From NCBI RefSeq assembly GCF_039839275.1, contig NZ_JBDOQP010000002.1:1-64000 (forward strand): 64,000 bases of DNA. Reading direction: 5' to 3'. Position 1 is the stretch's first letter; every line of letters begins with the position of its first letter. The DNA is from Aerobium sp039839275. GTDB taxonomy: Bacteria > Pseudomonadota > Alphaproteobacteria > Rhizobiales > Rhizobiaceae. The notes under the pieces were generated by a model that worked only from the letters and a program-made list of their open reading frames with translations, was not told the origin of the DNA and made no database searches. Positions 8,490-16,527 of this stretch are shown one piece after another. A program made the position numbers and the translations under genes.

Positions 8490-9140
8490 TCAGCCCACCA
8501 CTCCATTGCGGAAGCGCTTCAGTTTCCCATCGATCGCGTCCGGTACGGCGCCTTCATTCGACTGCCCGGGGACCGAGCCCACCCAGTAATCGGTGCGCCG
8601 CCTGTGGAGCCCGGGAATCTCCGTCTCCGTTCCCTTCACCAGCGGGTCACGCTGACTGGCCAGCAGCGAGGCCCGGAAGAATTCGGTCGCGGCATGCCGC
8701 AGGTCGCTCGGCACGGCATCAAAACCAGCCACATAGACGATCGTCACCTTCTCGGCGCACCATGGCACCGGCCTGTCGCACTCCAGCCGCTCCACGATGC
8801 CGCTTTCACTATCGACGAGAAAATCGACACCCTCGGTCAGGGTGACGCCATCCTCGACCAGTGAAGAAACGTCGATGTCATGCCGCCGCCGCAGCGCGAA
8901 CTGGTCGCGCCTCACGCCGCGCAGCACTTCGGTCACGGTTTCACGCCGGAGCGTCGGAACGGATCCGCCGCCGATGGCGATGTTGCACTCCACGGCAATG
9001 TCGGCGGCGATCTGCAATCCCATGGCCGTCAGCGTCGCATCCTGCGATGCATCGGCCACGCCCGCAGCTGCCCGCATCTCCTCGATCGTCAGCAACTGCG
9101 GGTCGTTGGCCGGCGTGGTGATCGTCAAGGTGCGGTGCAT
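8490..9140 (-). CDS. Head-tail connector / portal adaptor protein
   Basis: 216 residues. Begins with a short strand, then a helical bundle (IEEMRAAAGVADASQDATL... IAADIAVECNI) and a long insertion, then VTIVYVAGFDAVPSDLRHAATEFFRASL. The 'YVAGF..VP.DL..A..E..R' block is characteristic of gp6-type adaptors in HK97-like phages, which form a ring under the portal. The C-terminus (IDGKLKRFRNGVVG) is basic. Its start overlaps the end of the upstream DUF115-like gene by 16 nt. Good match in size and order. Confidence 0.75.
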   Translation of the reverse strand: MHRTLTITTPANDPQLLTIEEMRAAAGVADASQDATLTAMGLQIAADIAVECNIAIGGGSVPTLRRETVTEVLRGVRRDQFALRRRHDIDVSSLVEDGVTLTEGVDFLVDSESGIVERLECDRPVPWCAEKVTIVYVAGFDAVPSDLRHAATEFFRASLLASQRDPLVKGTETEIPGLHRRRTDYWVGSVPGQSNEGAVPDAIDGKLKRFRNGVVG

Positions 9141-9826
9141 GCCAGTTCCTCGTCCAGGTCGGCAAAGGGAAACGCGTCGATCGCCGAGCCTGGCGTGCAG
9201 TTGAGGATTTCGACGCCGGAGTTGCAGGCCGCCTCGTGCCAGCCCCTGAAGGCATGGCGGAATTCGTTGTCATAGAGCCCGAGGTCGCGCTTGCCCTGGT
9301 AGATGGCCTCGTCGACGTGGAAATGCTCTTTCCCTCCGACGATCCGGCAGTCATATCCGACCAGCACCACCCGTGCCGCGCCCATGGCGATCGCAAGTCC
9401 TACGGCGGTGTTGCCACTGTTACGGCCCTGCTGGATCTCCGGCGAGCCAGGCGCCGGAAAGCGTGCAACGCCGCCATGGCGCGGCGGAAAGCTTGGGTCG
9501 CCGATCGCCTTCACGCGCCTCACGACGTCGGGCAGTTCGCGCTTGGCAGTCGGCGACATGCTCACGACGAGCCCCGGCCACGTTTTCACCGTCTCGCGAT
9601 TGGCGAGGTACCAGCCGGAATCGGTGAAGTAGAGCACATCGGCGAACGGCGCGAGGCGCCATGAGGAGTTCACCGCGATCGAGCGGCATCGTCCAGCTGA
9701 AGCCGCGGTACGGATCCGCGCGCAGGTTTCCGCGTCAAGGCTCGGACCTGATGCAACACAAACGACCGTTTCGCCCGCAAACAGCGGCTCCGGCACCCAG
9801 TACTCATGGGCCCGATCCTTTACCAA
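9125..9826 (-). CDS. MptE/DUF115-like Rossmann protein inside the head gene cluster
   Basis: 233 residues if the TTG at 9826 is the start. That TTG follows GGAGG by 7 nt and overlaps the previous stop; a further upstream ATG (9871) lacks a ribosome site. The nucleotide-binding pattern VVCVASGPSLDAE opens the domain. Later come FTDSGWYLANRE, GGVARFPAPGSPEIQQG, GNTAVGLAIAMGAARVVLVGYDC and FHVDEAIY. This set resembles the MptE-like/DUF115 family (6-hydroxymethylpterin pyrophosphokinase-like), whose bacterial members act near glycosylated surface structures. In a phage head operon its substrate is unknown; virion or surface sugar modification is a guess. Confidence 0.65.
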   Translation of the reverse strand: MVKDRAHEYWVPEPLFAGETVVCVASGPSLDAETCARIRTAASAGRCRSIAVNSSWRLAPFADVLYFTDSGWYLANRETVKTWPGLVVSMSPTAKRELPDVVRRVKAIGDPSFPPRHGGVARFPAPGSPEIQQGRNSGNTAVGLAIAMGAARVVLVGYDCRIVGGKEHFHVDEAIYQGKRDLGLYDNEFRHAFRGWHEAACNSGVEILNCTPGSAIDAFPFADLDEELACTAP

Positions 9827-10446
9827 TCGATCGCCTCCATGCGGCCATCGAAACCTTGCTGCACCGGGCATGGAAAGTACGCGGCCAACCGCTCGATGTC
9901 GCCGCTATCGAACCGCAGTGGCGGCAAGTCGGCCGAGCGCTTCCGGACGATTACGCTGATATTGTAGGGCGGATAGCCCGGACCGCTCGAATACAGCGGC
10001 GACACACGCGCGTCGCGGCAATCGAAACCGGCGATGATCAGGTTGTAGAGCAGGATGCCGGCGTTCCAGACGGTGAGGTGTCCGCCGACGACATTGTCCT
10101 TCATCGGCGGCACCGTCACGGCGAGCACACCATCCGGGCGCAGGTCGCGAAAGCACTGGCGAAGGAAGAGGTTGACGTTCGGCTGGTGCTCCAGCACGTG
10201 ACTTGCCCATATCGCGTCGAATCCGCCGCCGATCTCGCGGTTGCCGACATAGTCGCAAACATGATCGGCCGGCGGCTCGTACGACACGGTCACCACATGA
10301 AGACCGCGACGCCGCATGATTGCGGCGTGCTCGCCCGCGCCGGATCCGACATCGAGCACGCGGTGCACGTCCCGATACTCCAGCAGCCGCGCCAGGGCCC
10401 CGGAGCCGCGAACCGAAGCCATGGGCGGCGCGGCCATCATGTTCAT
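9820..10446 (-). CDS. Class I SAM-dependent methyltransferase, phage moron
   Basis: 208 residues. Motif I is VLDVGSGAGEH (residues ~30-40), followed by a second-strand acid region, FDAIWASHVLEH, and a motif like LRPDGVLAVTVPP. These fit the Methyltransf_11/23 type small-molecule or sugar methyltransferases. The fold lacks the DPPY or NPPY motif of DNA adenine methylases, so DNA is an unlikely substrate. The ATG overlaps the previous stop (ATGA) and the gene is followed directly by the DUF115-like gene, so the two probably act together. Such a pair is not a standard part of the head operon. Confidence 0.85.
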   Translation of the reverse strand: MNMMAAPPMASVRGSGALARLLEYRDVHRVLDVGSGAGEHAAIMRRRGLHVVTVSYEPPADHVCDYVGNREIGGGFDAIWASHVLEHQPNVNLFLRQCFRDLRPDGVLAVTVPPMKDNVVGGHLTVWNAGILLYNLIIAGFDCRDARVSPLYSSGPGYPPYNISVIVRKRSADLPPLRFDSGDIERLAAYFPCPVQQGFDGRMEAIDW

Positions 10447-10841
10447 GCGGTGGCGGCTTCCGTTTCCGCCGCCGCGGCTTTGGCCTGGATGCCGGCGACG
10501 ATCTTGTCGACCAGCACGGGCTTGGTGTCGTTGCTCTCGACGGCAATCTTTTCCAGCTTGGCACGATCGTGAAGCTGCGCGTTCGTCAGCGCCTTGAGCT
10601 CGCCGCGCAGCGCCGCTTCAAGCGCGGCAGCATCATCGACGGGGGCGGCCTCAATATCATCGACAGCCGCGACGACGTGAGCGGAAGCGCTTTCTTCGAA
10701 GGCGAGCCCCTGCGCGACATATTTGCGCGCATAAGTGAGCCCGACAGGGTCGGTGAAGTCATAGGTCTTGCCGGCCTTGTAGGACGGGCGATCGGGCGAT
10801 TGGCCGTCAGGCCTGTGGTCTACTTTGAAGGTGATCTGCAT
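10443..10841 (-). CDS. Phage head-region protein with HeH/LEM-like C-terminus
   Basis: 132 residues from the ATG at 10841, chosen because GGAG lies 6 nt upstream; an ATG at 10847 would leave no spacing. The N-terminus (MQITFKVDHRPDG ... YKAGKTYDF) is a small beta domain. The C-terminal ~35 residues (LTNAQLHDRAKLEKIAVESNDTKPVLVDKI) look like a HeH or SAP-type helix-extended-helix motif, found in many phage structural proteins. It lies between the probable decoration gene and the methyltransferase. Role unknown. Confidence 0.55.
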   Translation of the reverse strand: MQITFKVDHRPDGQSPDRPSYKAGKTYDFTDPVGLTYARKYVAQGLAFEESASAHVVAAVDDIEAAPVDDAAALEAALRGELKALTNAQLHDRAKLEKIAVESNDTKPVLVDKIVAGIQAKAAAAETEAATA

Positions 10842-10904
10842 TTTCATCTCCACGGGAAAACGGTCCCGGCGCATCGACCGGGACCAGCTAGAGGATCAAC
10901 GCGA

Positions 10905-11402
10905 TCAGTCCGCGATCGCGGAGACGCCGCCCGGCTTCACGTAGCGCGGCTCGTGCAGCAGATAGAGCGCGCAGCCGAGCTGGGCGTTGGTGCCCGCGTC
11001 GGAGATCGAGACGCGAACGCAGTCGTAGCCGTTCGCGACGTCGAGATCCTCGCCCTTGATGTCGATGACGATCAGCGCCTGCTGGCCGCCGAGGTCGGCA
11101 TTCGTGTACTCCTCGTTGGCATCCTGGGTGACCGTGGTCCAGGTGCCCACATCCGTCAGCGTGCCTTGCTTCAGGTCGACACGGGTGAAGTCGAGTGCCT
11201 TGGCGTTCGACGCCGCGACCGAGGTGCACTGGTTGACGGTGACGGTGATGTCGTCACCGTTCGTGCCGGCGTCCTTGAAGATGACGACGGCACAGCGACC
11301 GTGGTTCTTCATGGAGATCACATCGCCCGTGCGGGCCGTGGTAAGCGCGATCGGCACGACCGCCGGCACGATGTCGATCTTTTCGAGAATATGCTGGTTC
11401 AT
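10905..11402 (-). CDS. Putative capsid-associated (decoration-like) protein
   Basis: 165 residues, beginning MNQHILEKIDIVPAVVPIAL. Predominantly beta strand with repeated short loops (GDDITVTVNQCTSV, QQALIVIDIKGEDLD, YDCVRVSISDAG). It lies directly after the major capsid gene in the operon, behind a 99-nt spacer with three hairpins, the place where decoration or head accessory proteins are usually encoded. There are no catalytic motifs. The decoration role is by position only. It could equally be a second minor head protein. Confidence 0.5.
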   Translation of the reverse strand: MNQHILEKIDIVPAVVPIALTTARTGDVISMKNHGRCAVVIFKDAGTNGDDITVTVNQCTSVAASNAKALDFTRVDLKQGTLTDVGTWTTVTQDANEEYTNADLGGQQALIVIDIKGEDLDVANGYDCVRVSISDAGTNAQLGCALYLLHEPRYVKPGGVSAIAD

Positions 11403-11413
11403 GTTCGTTCTCC

Positions 11414-11494
11414 GGGCGCTCTCAGCGCCGATGGGTGAGCCGGGCGCTCGCGCGCCGATGAATAGGGATGAAGGCGGGGCGGCCTGCGCCCCGC
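11414..11494 (-). other. Three tandem hairpins between capsid gene and next gene
   Basis: The 99-nt spacer contains GGCGCT-CTC-AGCGCC (11415-11429), GGCGC-TCGC-GCGCC (11443-11455) and GCGGGGC-N7-GCCCCGC (11474-11494). None is followed by a T-run on the minus strand, so simple rho-independent termination is unlikely. They may stabilise or process the capsid mRNA 3' end, or attenuate transcription after the most-needed gene. Confidence 0.55.
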
Positions 11495-11501
11495 AATCAC
11501 A

Positions 11502-12920
11502 TCAGCGCGCGTCGAGCGTGACGCACCACGACAGGGTGTTGCTGCCGTTCTCGCGGTCCACTGCCGTCGACCACATCGGCTGGCCGTTGATCCGGAAGAT
11601 GAACCGGAAGGCCGTCAGCGCCTGGTCGAAGTAGAGGTGCATCGACGTATCGGTGCGCAGACCGGCCGCCTTGCGAAGCACCCAGTACTGGTTGAAGTCC
11701 ACCAGGCTGATATCGCCCTGGTCACCGACAGCGCTCGCCGCCTCGACCGGGACGACCGGGCGACCCTTGAGCGTTGCATACGGCGACGCGGAAAGGCCAT
11801 TGGCTGGCATATAGGCTGGAACCGCCGACGTGCCGGGCAGGTCGGATGCCGCGCCGGTCGCCTGGAACGCCATGCCGCCCAGCGACGGTTCGATGTCCTG
11901 GTTGATCAGCCAGATCGCGTTGCGGCGCCAGGGCGCATACATGCGCGACCACATCTTTTCGATGTTCTTCATCCATACGGTGTCGGCCGGCTGTGATGTT
12001 TCTTTCGGCACCGAGATCAGCGACGGTGCCCTGAGGAATCCGAGCGGCTGCCCGACGCCCGTGCCGCGGACGATCGCCGTGTTGATGCGTGCCGACATGC
12101 GGCCCGGGACAATCGCCTGGAGATAGGACTCGTAACCGGTCGCATCCTCAAGCAGCTCTTCCGATGCCGGCACCAGCGCGAACAGCTTGTGCAAGCGCAT
12201 GGTCGAAAGCTCGAGCGCGGCCTTGCTCGCGGTTGCCTGGGCGCCTTCAGCCTCCCAGTAGACGCGAACGCCGCCCGTTCCCCAGGGCGATGTCTCGTCC
12301 TTCGGGATCGACATGCTGTTGCCGCTCGGCGTCAGCACGGTGCAGCGATTCATCAGGTTTTCTTCGGCCTCGACCTTCTGCCACAGCTGGCGCGAGAACT
12401 CGGGCGGCACCATGAAACCACCATCGGCGCCTGTGCCTTCATTGCCGTAGGTCGTCGCCGCATTGAGCAGCTTCTTGACCGATTCATGCTCGCCATTTCC
12501 ACCCGCCTGCAGGCGCACACCCTGGGCGAACTCACCGAGATTGCTGAAGTTATGGCGGTTGTTGTCGCGAACCGCTGCAGGAACACGACGCTGCGTGCCG
12601 CCTTCGCCGCCACCTGCCCCATTGCTCGGCTCCGGCTTGGACTTGCGGCCGGCACCTTGCGGAAGAAGCGCCTTCATTGTCTCGATGCGGGCGTCGATTT
12701 TCTCGACCTCGCCGCGCTTCTCGTCGATCTCATCATATTGTTCATCCGTGAGATCGTCGTCTTCGGGCGCCGATGCAAGCAACGCCTCGATCGAGTCCAT
12801 CAGTTCGGTGCGCTGGCTTTCCAGCGCAGTGATGCGATCCGCGGGATTCGCCATCATGAAGACGGGGAAAGCCACGCCTCCGAGCAGGCCACTGACGGCC
12901 CGCACAGTGTGCTTGCTCAT
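11502..12920 (-). CDS. Major capsid protein, HK97 family
   Basis: 472 residues from the ATG at 12920, preceded by AAGGAT; upstream in-frame codons lack a ribosome site. Residues ~30-95 form a charged coiled coil (delta/scaffold domain) that is normally removed by the prohead protease. A Gly/Ser-rich linker follows. The capsid fold then shows GADGGFMVPPEFSRQLW, SIPKDETSPWGTGG, VPASEELLEDA and GTGVGQPLGF, typical of HK97-type capsids. The C-terminal strand ends FIFRINGQPMWSTAV. Protease and portal genes lie just upstream. This is the shell subunit, made in about 415 copies in a T=7 head if it is lambda-like in size. Confidence 0.95.
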   Translation of the reverse strand: MSKHTVRAVSGLLGGVAFPVFMMANPADRITALESQRTELMDSIEALLASAPEDDDLTDEQYDEIDEKRGEVEKIDARIETMKALLPQGAGRKSKPEPSNGAGGGEGGTQRRVPAAVRDNNRHNFSNLGEFAQGVRLQAGGNGEHESVKKLLNAATTYGNEGTGADGGFMVPPEFSRQLWQKVEAEENLMNRCTVLTPSGNSMSIPKDETSPWGTGGVRVYWEAEGAQATASKAALELSTMRLHKLFALVPASEELLEDATGYESYLQAIVPGRMSARINTAIVRGTGVGQPLGFLRAPSLISVPKETSQPADTVWMKNIEKMWSRMYAPWRRNAIWLINQDIEPSLGGMAFQATGAASDLPGTSAVPAYMPANGLSASPYATLKGRPVVPVEAASAVGDQGDISLVDFNQYWVLRKAAGLRTDTSMHLYFDQALTAFRFIFRINGQPMWSTAVDRENGSNTLSWCVTLDAR

Positions 12921-13046
12921 GCTTCTATCCTTTTTTGAGGGAAGGGCCCGCCATTGCGACGAGCCGGGTAAAGGGCGATCCATCTAAGGGACTGGCGAGC
13001 CTTCCGGCCGACCTCACGCGCTCGCCCGACAGCGCGTTTCTCTATG

Positions 13047-13064
13047 GCGCGGCCGAAGCCGCGC
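13047..13064 (-). other. UUCG-loop hairpin between protease and capsid genes
   Basis: On the minus strand the sequence folds as GCGCGGC-TTCG-GCCGCGC, a 7-bp GC stem with an extra-stable C(UUCG)G tetraloop, located 3 nt after the protease stop. No T-run follows. It lies in the 146-nt spacer before the capsid gene. It could protect or define the 5' end of a capsid-specific mRNA. Confidence 0.6.
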
Positions 13065-13066
13065 AA

Positions 13067-13759
13067 TCATTTGCGGCGAAGCGCGTCCAGCATCGCATGA
13101 GCGGCGGAGCGCTTCGGCTTCAGCACCGCAGGCGTGTTTCTGAACTGGTGCCGCGTTACCGATGCGGCAACGCGCATGTTCTCGACCAGCATGTCGGCGA
13201 AACCGTTGGCGACGGCTTCCTTGCCGGTGAACCAGGTCTCGGCAGCCATCCAATCCTTGCACTGTTTCTTGGTCTTTTTCGTCCGCGCCACGTAGACATC
13301 GCAGATCGTGTCGCTGACGGTCTCCAGCAGGTCGGCCGTGCGGCGCATGTCGTCGGCATTGCCGATCGCGAAGCTCCATGCATTGTGGATCATCACGAAG
13401 CCGCCCTCGGCGATCCTGATCTCGTTGCCGGCCATTGCAATGTAGGAGGCGGCGGACGCGGCGAGGCCGTCGATATGCACGACGATGTTCGCCTTGTGGC
13501 CGGCCAGCAGCGTGTAGATCGCCTTGCCGTCGAAGACGTCACCGCCTTCGGAGTTGATCCGCACGTCGATGGTCTTGGCGTTCGCAAGCTTCTTGATCTC
13601 GTCGGCGAACCGCTTGGCCGTGATGCCGTCGCCATCCCAGTCGACAAAGCCGATCGGGCCATAGATCAGTATTTCGCCGCGGTCGGCCGCGCGCATGGAA
13701 ACGCGCAGCCCCTTGGGCTCTCCGCCCTTGGGAAATTTCACCACAGTCATGTCAGGCAC
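13067..13759 (-). CDS. Prohead protease, ClpP-like (S14)
   Basis: 230 residues. It processes the capsid delta domain during head maturation. ClpP hallmarks are visible: VRINSEGGDVFDG (oxyanion region), GLAASAASYIAMAG with nucleophile S102, and FVMIHNAW with H125. The third acid probably lies within the helix after residue 140. N-terminal 20 residues are Lys/Pro-rich. It lies just before the capsid gene and 2 nt after the repetitive collagen-like protein gene. The residues needed for activity are present, so an active enzyme is expected. Confidence 0.93.
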   Translation of the reverse strand: MPDMTVVKFPKGGEPKGLRVSMRAADRGEILIYGPIGFVDWDGDGITAKRFADEIKKLANAKTIDVRINSEGGDVFDGKAIYTLLAGHKANIVVHIDGLAASAASYIAMAGNEIRIAEGGFVMIHNAWSFAIGNADDMRRTADLLETVSDTICDVYVARTKKTKKQCKDWMAAETWFTGKEAVANGFADMLVENMRVAASVTRHQFRNTPAVLKPKRSAAHAMLDALRRK

Positions 13760-13761
13760 CT

Positions 13762-14994
13762 TCAGCTCAGGGTGAGAACGCGGATCGAGGAACCGTCACT
13801 CAGAACGAGATCCGCGATCTGAAGTCGCGGCAGGTCGACCGGCGAAAGGTCCGCCGGAGCAAGGTTGATCAGGCCGAGCGTCGCGCCGGCATCGCCCTTG
13901 ATGGTCTCGCCTGGCTTGCCGCGCTTGCCCGGCTTGCCATCCTCGCCCTTCATCCGGCCAAGGTTGATGGTTTCGCCATCGGTTAGCTCGGCGACCAGGT
14001 CGTCGCCTTCGCGCCGCAGCGCAGCGATTCCGCGACCAGGATCACCCTTCTCCGGCACTGCGTCGGCGCCCTTCGCTAACCCGACGTCGATCGCCTCGTC
14101 GTCGGACATCGTCAGCAGCAGATGCCCGGCATCGTCGATCCGTGCGGAGGCGACCGATCGGCCGGGCGGCCCGGGCACCGCAACAGGCACCACCTTGCCC
14201 GCATCGATGCGACGAGCGTCCGAGAGGATCAGGTTCAGATGCCCCTTGCCGTCGACGATGGCCTCGATTACCGAAACGCCATCGTTGGGAGCCGGCAGTG
14301 CGTCGACCGCGCGGCTGACATGATCTTCGATGACAGCCTGCACCGCCTCGCCCGCCAGCGTTCGCAAAACATCCATCTGTATTGCCGGCGCTGCCGCACC
14401 GCGCGGCAACGCGATCTCGAAACTGTGTTCGATCTCGCCGACGGTAAAGCGCAGTAGCGCAGTCTCGTCGTCGACGCGGTCGACATCGATGCCGTCAATG
14501 CCCTTGGCAGCGGGCAGCGCGGCAACGGCCTTCGCCACTTCCGTGCGCACCATGGCAGCGGTTTCGTTCGGGTCCGCGTCCTTTCCGGGAGATGGTGCCG
14601 GCAGCGCGGCAACGGCCTCGGCCACCATGGCGTCGAGCATCGGCGCGATGTCTTCAGGCGTCAGCGGCCGTGCAGGCTCTGCTGGCGGCAGCGCCGCGAC
14701 GGCGCGAGCAACTTCGTCCTGCACTTGCGCGGCGATATCTTCGCGGGTGACGCTCCTGCTGACCACCAGGCCGACATTGCGCGTCGACCCGTCCGACATC
14801 GTCAGAACAAGATTGCCCTCGCGGTCAATCAACGCATCCGATATCCCGACCGCCGGCGCGGGCGGTGGAGACGCTTCCAAAGCCGAGATCCGGCGCAAAA
14901 GGTCGGTCATCGCGGACCAGACCTGCGCCAGCGGGCTGGCGGGCTTGCGCTCCTGTTGAGGGGGGCGGACGGCCTTAGCGAGGATCTTCGACAT
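13762..14994 (-). CDS. Repetitive collagen-like phage protein between portal and protease
   Basis: 410 residues from the ATG at 14994, which lies inside the end of the portal gene (20-nt overlap, with AAGG upstream). After a helix (residues ~20-45) come four helical repeats of about 40 residues each ending in 'V.RAVAALPA' or close variants. Interspersed and following them are five to six beta-hairpin repeats of the form 'A.ID..G.L.LTMSDG....VGLV'. Short collagen-like linkers appear (GPPGRS, GDPGRG, GEDGKPGKRGKPG). The layout suggests a trimeric fibrous protein, perhaps a head fibre. It replaces the scaffold position, but nothing in it resembles known scaffolds. Confidence 0.7.
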   Translation of the reverse strand: MSKILAKAVRPPQQERKPASPLAQVWSAMTDLLRRISALEASPPPAPAVGISDALIDREGNLVLTMSDGSTRNVGLVVSRSVTREDIAAQVQDEVARAVAALPPAEPARPLTPEDIAPMLDAMVAEAVAALPAPSPGKDADPNETAAMVRTEVAKAVAALPAAKGIDGIDVDRVDDETALLRFTVGEIEHSFEIALPRGAAAPAIQMDVLRTLAGEAVQAVIEDHVSRAVDALPAPNDGVSVIEAIVDGKGHLNLILSDARRIDAGKVVPVAVPGPPGRSVASARIDDAGHLLLTMSDDEAIDVGLAKGADAVPEKGDPGRGIAALRREGDDLVAELTDGETINLGRMKGEDGKPGKRGKPGETIKGDAGATLGLINLAPADLSPVDLPRLQIADLVLSDGSSIRVLTLS

Positions 14995-16324
14995 GTTCCG
15001 ATACCTTCCCGCCGGCTTCGATGAAGACGCGCATCGCCATCTGGGCTTCCTCGTCAGCGTCCTCATCGCTTGGTGCTGGCTTGTGCGCCGGAGCTGGCGA
15101 AGGGGCGATCGTCTTCTCGCGAATCGTCTTCAGCGTCGTCATCTGCTCCTGCATGACGTGGATGTCGCCATCCTCCCCGATGGTGTTTTCATCCTCGAGC
15201 TCCAGCACCCGGTTCGGCGAATAAGCGCCGATCTGCGTCATGCCCTTGTAGTATTCCATCCGGGTCTTGGTATCGCCGCGCATCAGCGCGTTCAGGTTGA
15301 TCTTGGTGTAGAGCCCACGGCGGTTTTGCCCGAACAGCTTGAAATCGGCCTCGTCTTCGAAGCGCTTCGTCCACGGCGTGATGCTGTCGACGACAACCTC
15401 GATCGCCTGATGCTCGATGTTCGAAAAGGTCGCCCGCATCAGGTGCATCACCTTGTGCGGCGGGACACCGAACCAGCGGCATATTTCCTCGACGAGGTGC
15501 TGATGCACTTCGATCAGCTGCGTCTCGGCGACGTTCTGGCCGATCACCTCGATGTCGGCGTCATTGTCGAGAAATGCCGTCTTCTGCGAGCGCCACGGCC
15601 CCTTGTAGAGCGCCTCGAATTCGCTCTTCTGGCGGGCCAGTCCGGCTTCCGTGAGGCCCTTCTTGTTCTTGACCACCGTGGCCGGCGTCGCGCCATTGCC
15701 GAAATACGCTGCACCAAAGATCTGCGCGGCGCGCGCCCAGCCGAGAGACTGCGCGGCATAGTCGATGACGTTGACGCCCACCGGTCCTTCGCCGAAGCCT
15801 CGGATATGGAACATCCGCCGCGCCGACAGGATCGTCTTTCCATTCGCCTCGTCACTCACCTCGTAATAGAGCTCGCCGGCCGCGATCATGTCGCCATAGG
15901 CGTCTTCACGCGCGTCGACAGCACGGCAGCACTCGACCCGATCGGGATGGATAGGCCACATCGCATAGGCGCGCCCCATCATGTCGGGCTCGATCTCGGC
16001 ATAGCCGTTGCCCCAGCGCAAAGCCCAATGCGTCAGCGTCTCGCGAAACTGGAATGAGGACCACTCGGAAGACGGCCGCATATGCAGCAGCGCGTCGACC
16101 GGATTGCTGCGCTGCACCTGTGCACCCTGCCGACCAGCCAGCAGCACGCGCCAGGGCGGTGTCGCAACCGTCTGCGAGAGATAGCGCAGACACGCCCAGA
16201 CGGTCGATATCGTGACCGCCGAATCGGGCGTGATATGCACGCCGGCGATCGTGCGCTGGTTGCTGCCAACCCGCGACCGCTCCGGCCACCGCTCTTCGGT
16301 CGATAGGCGCGCCAGAATACCCAT
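14975..16324 (-). CDS. Portal protein, HK97 family
   Basis: 449 residues, forming the dodecameric DNA entry ring at one head vertex. Diagnostic blocks are ITISTVWACLRYLSQTVA-type N-terminal helices, NPVDALLHMRPSSEWSSFQFRETL, WALRWGNGYAEIE, HIRGFGEGPVGVNVI, and ICRWFGVPPHKV with MRATFSNIEHQ in the stem/wing region. The last 60 residues are acidic and Pro-rich and vary between phages. Its ATG overlaps the stop of the small membrane protein gene (TGATG). The C-terminus overlaps the next gene. Confidence 0.96.
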   Translation of the reverse strand: MGILARLSTEERWPERSRVGSNQRTIAGVHITPDSAVTISTVWACLRYLSQTVATPPWRVLLAGRQGAQVQRSNPVDALLHMRPSSEWSSFQFRETLTHWALRWGNGYAEIEPDMMGRAYAMWPIHPDRVECCRAVDAREDAYGDMIAAGELYYEVSDEANGKTILSARRMFHIRGFGEGPVGVNVIDYAAQSLGWARAAQIFGAAYFGNGATPATVVKNKKGLTEAGLARQKSEFEALYKGPWRSQKTAFLDNDADIEVIGQNVAETQLIEVHQHLVEEICRWFGVPPHKVMHLMRATFSNIEHQAIEVVVDSITPWTKRFEDEADFKLFGQNRRGLYTKINLNALMRGDTKTRMEYYKGMTQIGAYSPNRVLELEDENTIGEDGDIHVMQEQMTTLKTIREKTIAPSPAPAHKPAPSDEDADEEAQMAMRVFIEAGGKVSEHVEDPR

Positions 16325-16527
16325 CAGTCACGCCCGACTTTCACGCCGAAGATGGCGACATAGATCAAAACGCAACCCGGACCGATGAAGGCGGCGGGCG
16401 GGTAGACTTCGAACAGCCCGTAGCCCGCGAGGACAAGTCCCGTGGCCAGCACCAGGTCGCGCGCATCGACGGCGGCAGCCACGCTTGTCGCCGCTCGGCG
16501 CAAGTAGGATCGAAGACGTCCGATCAT
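16324..16527 (-). CDS. Small membrane protein between terminase and portal
   Basis: 67 residues: a basic N-terminus (MIGRLRSYLRR), then two hydrophobic helices (residues ~24-42 and ~45-63) separated by FEVYPPAAF. It is coupled on both sides: its ATG overlaps the terminase stop and its stop overlaps the portal ATG, both as TGATG. A gene of this kind in this place recurs in alphaproteobacterial prophages, but its role is not known to me. It might anchor packaging to the membrane. Confidence 0.75.
   Translation of the reverse strand: MIGRLRSYLRRAATSVAAAVDARDLVLATGLVLAGYGLFEVYPPAAFIGPGCVLIYVAIFGVKVGRD

Noticed and set aside
9125..9871. ATG at 9871 as start of the DUF115-like gene
   Set aside because: It would overlap the methyltransferase gene by 52 nt and has no ribosome site, whereas the TTG at 9826 follows GGAGG at ideal spacing.
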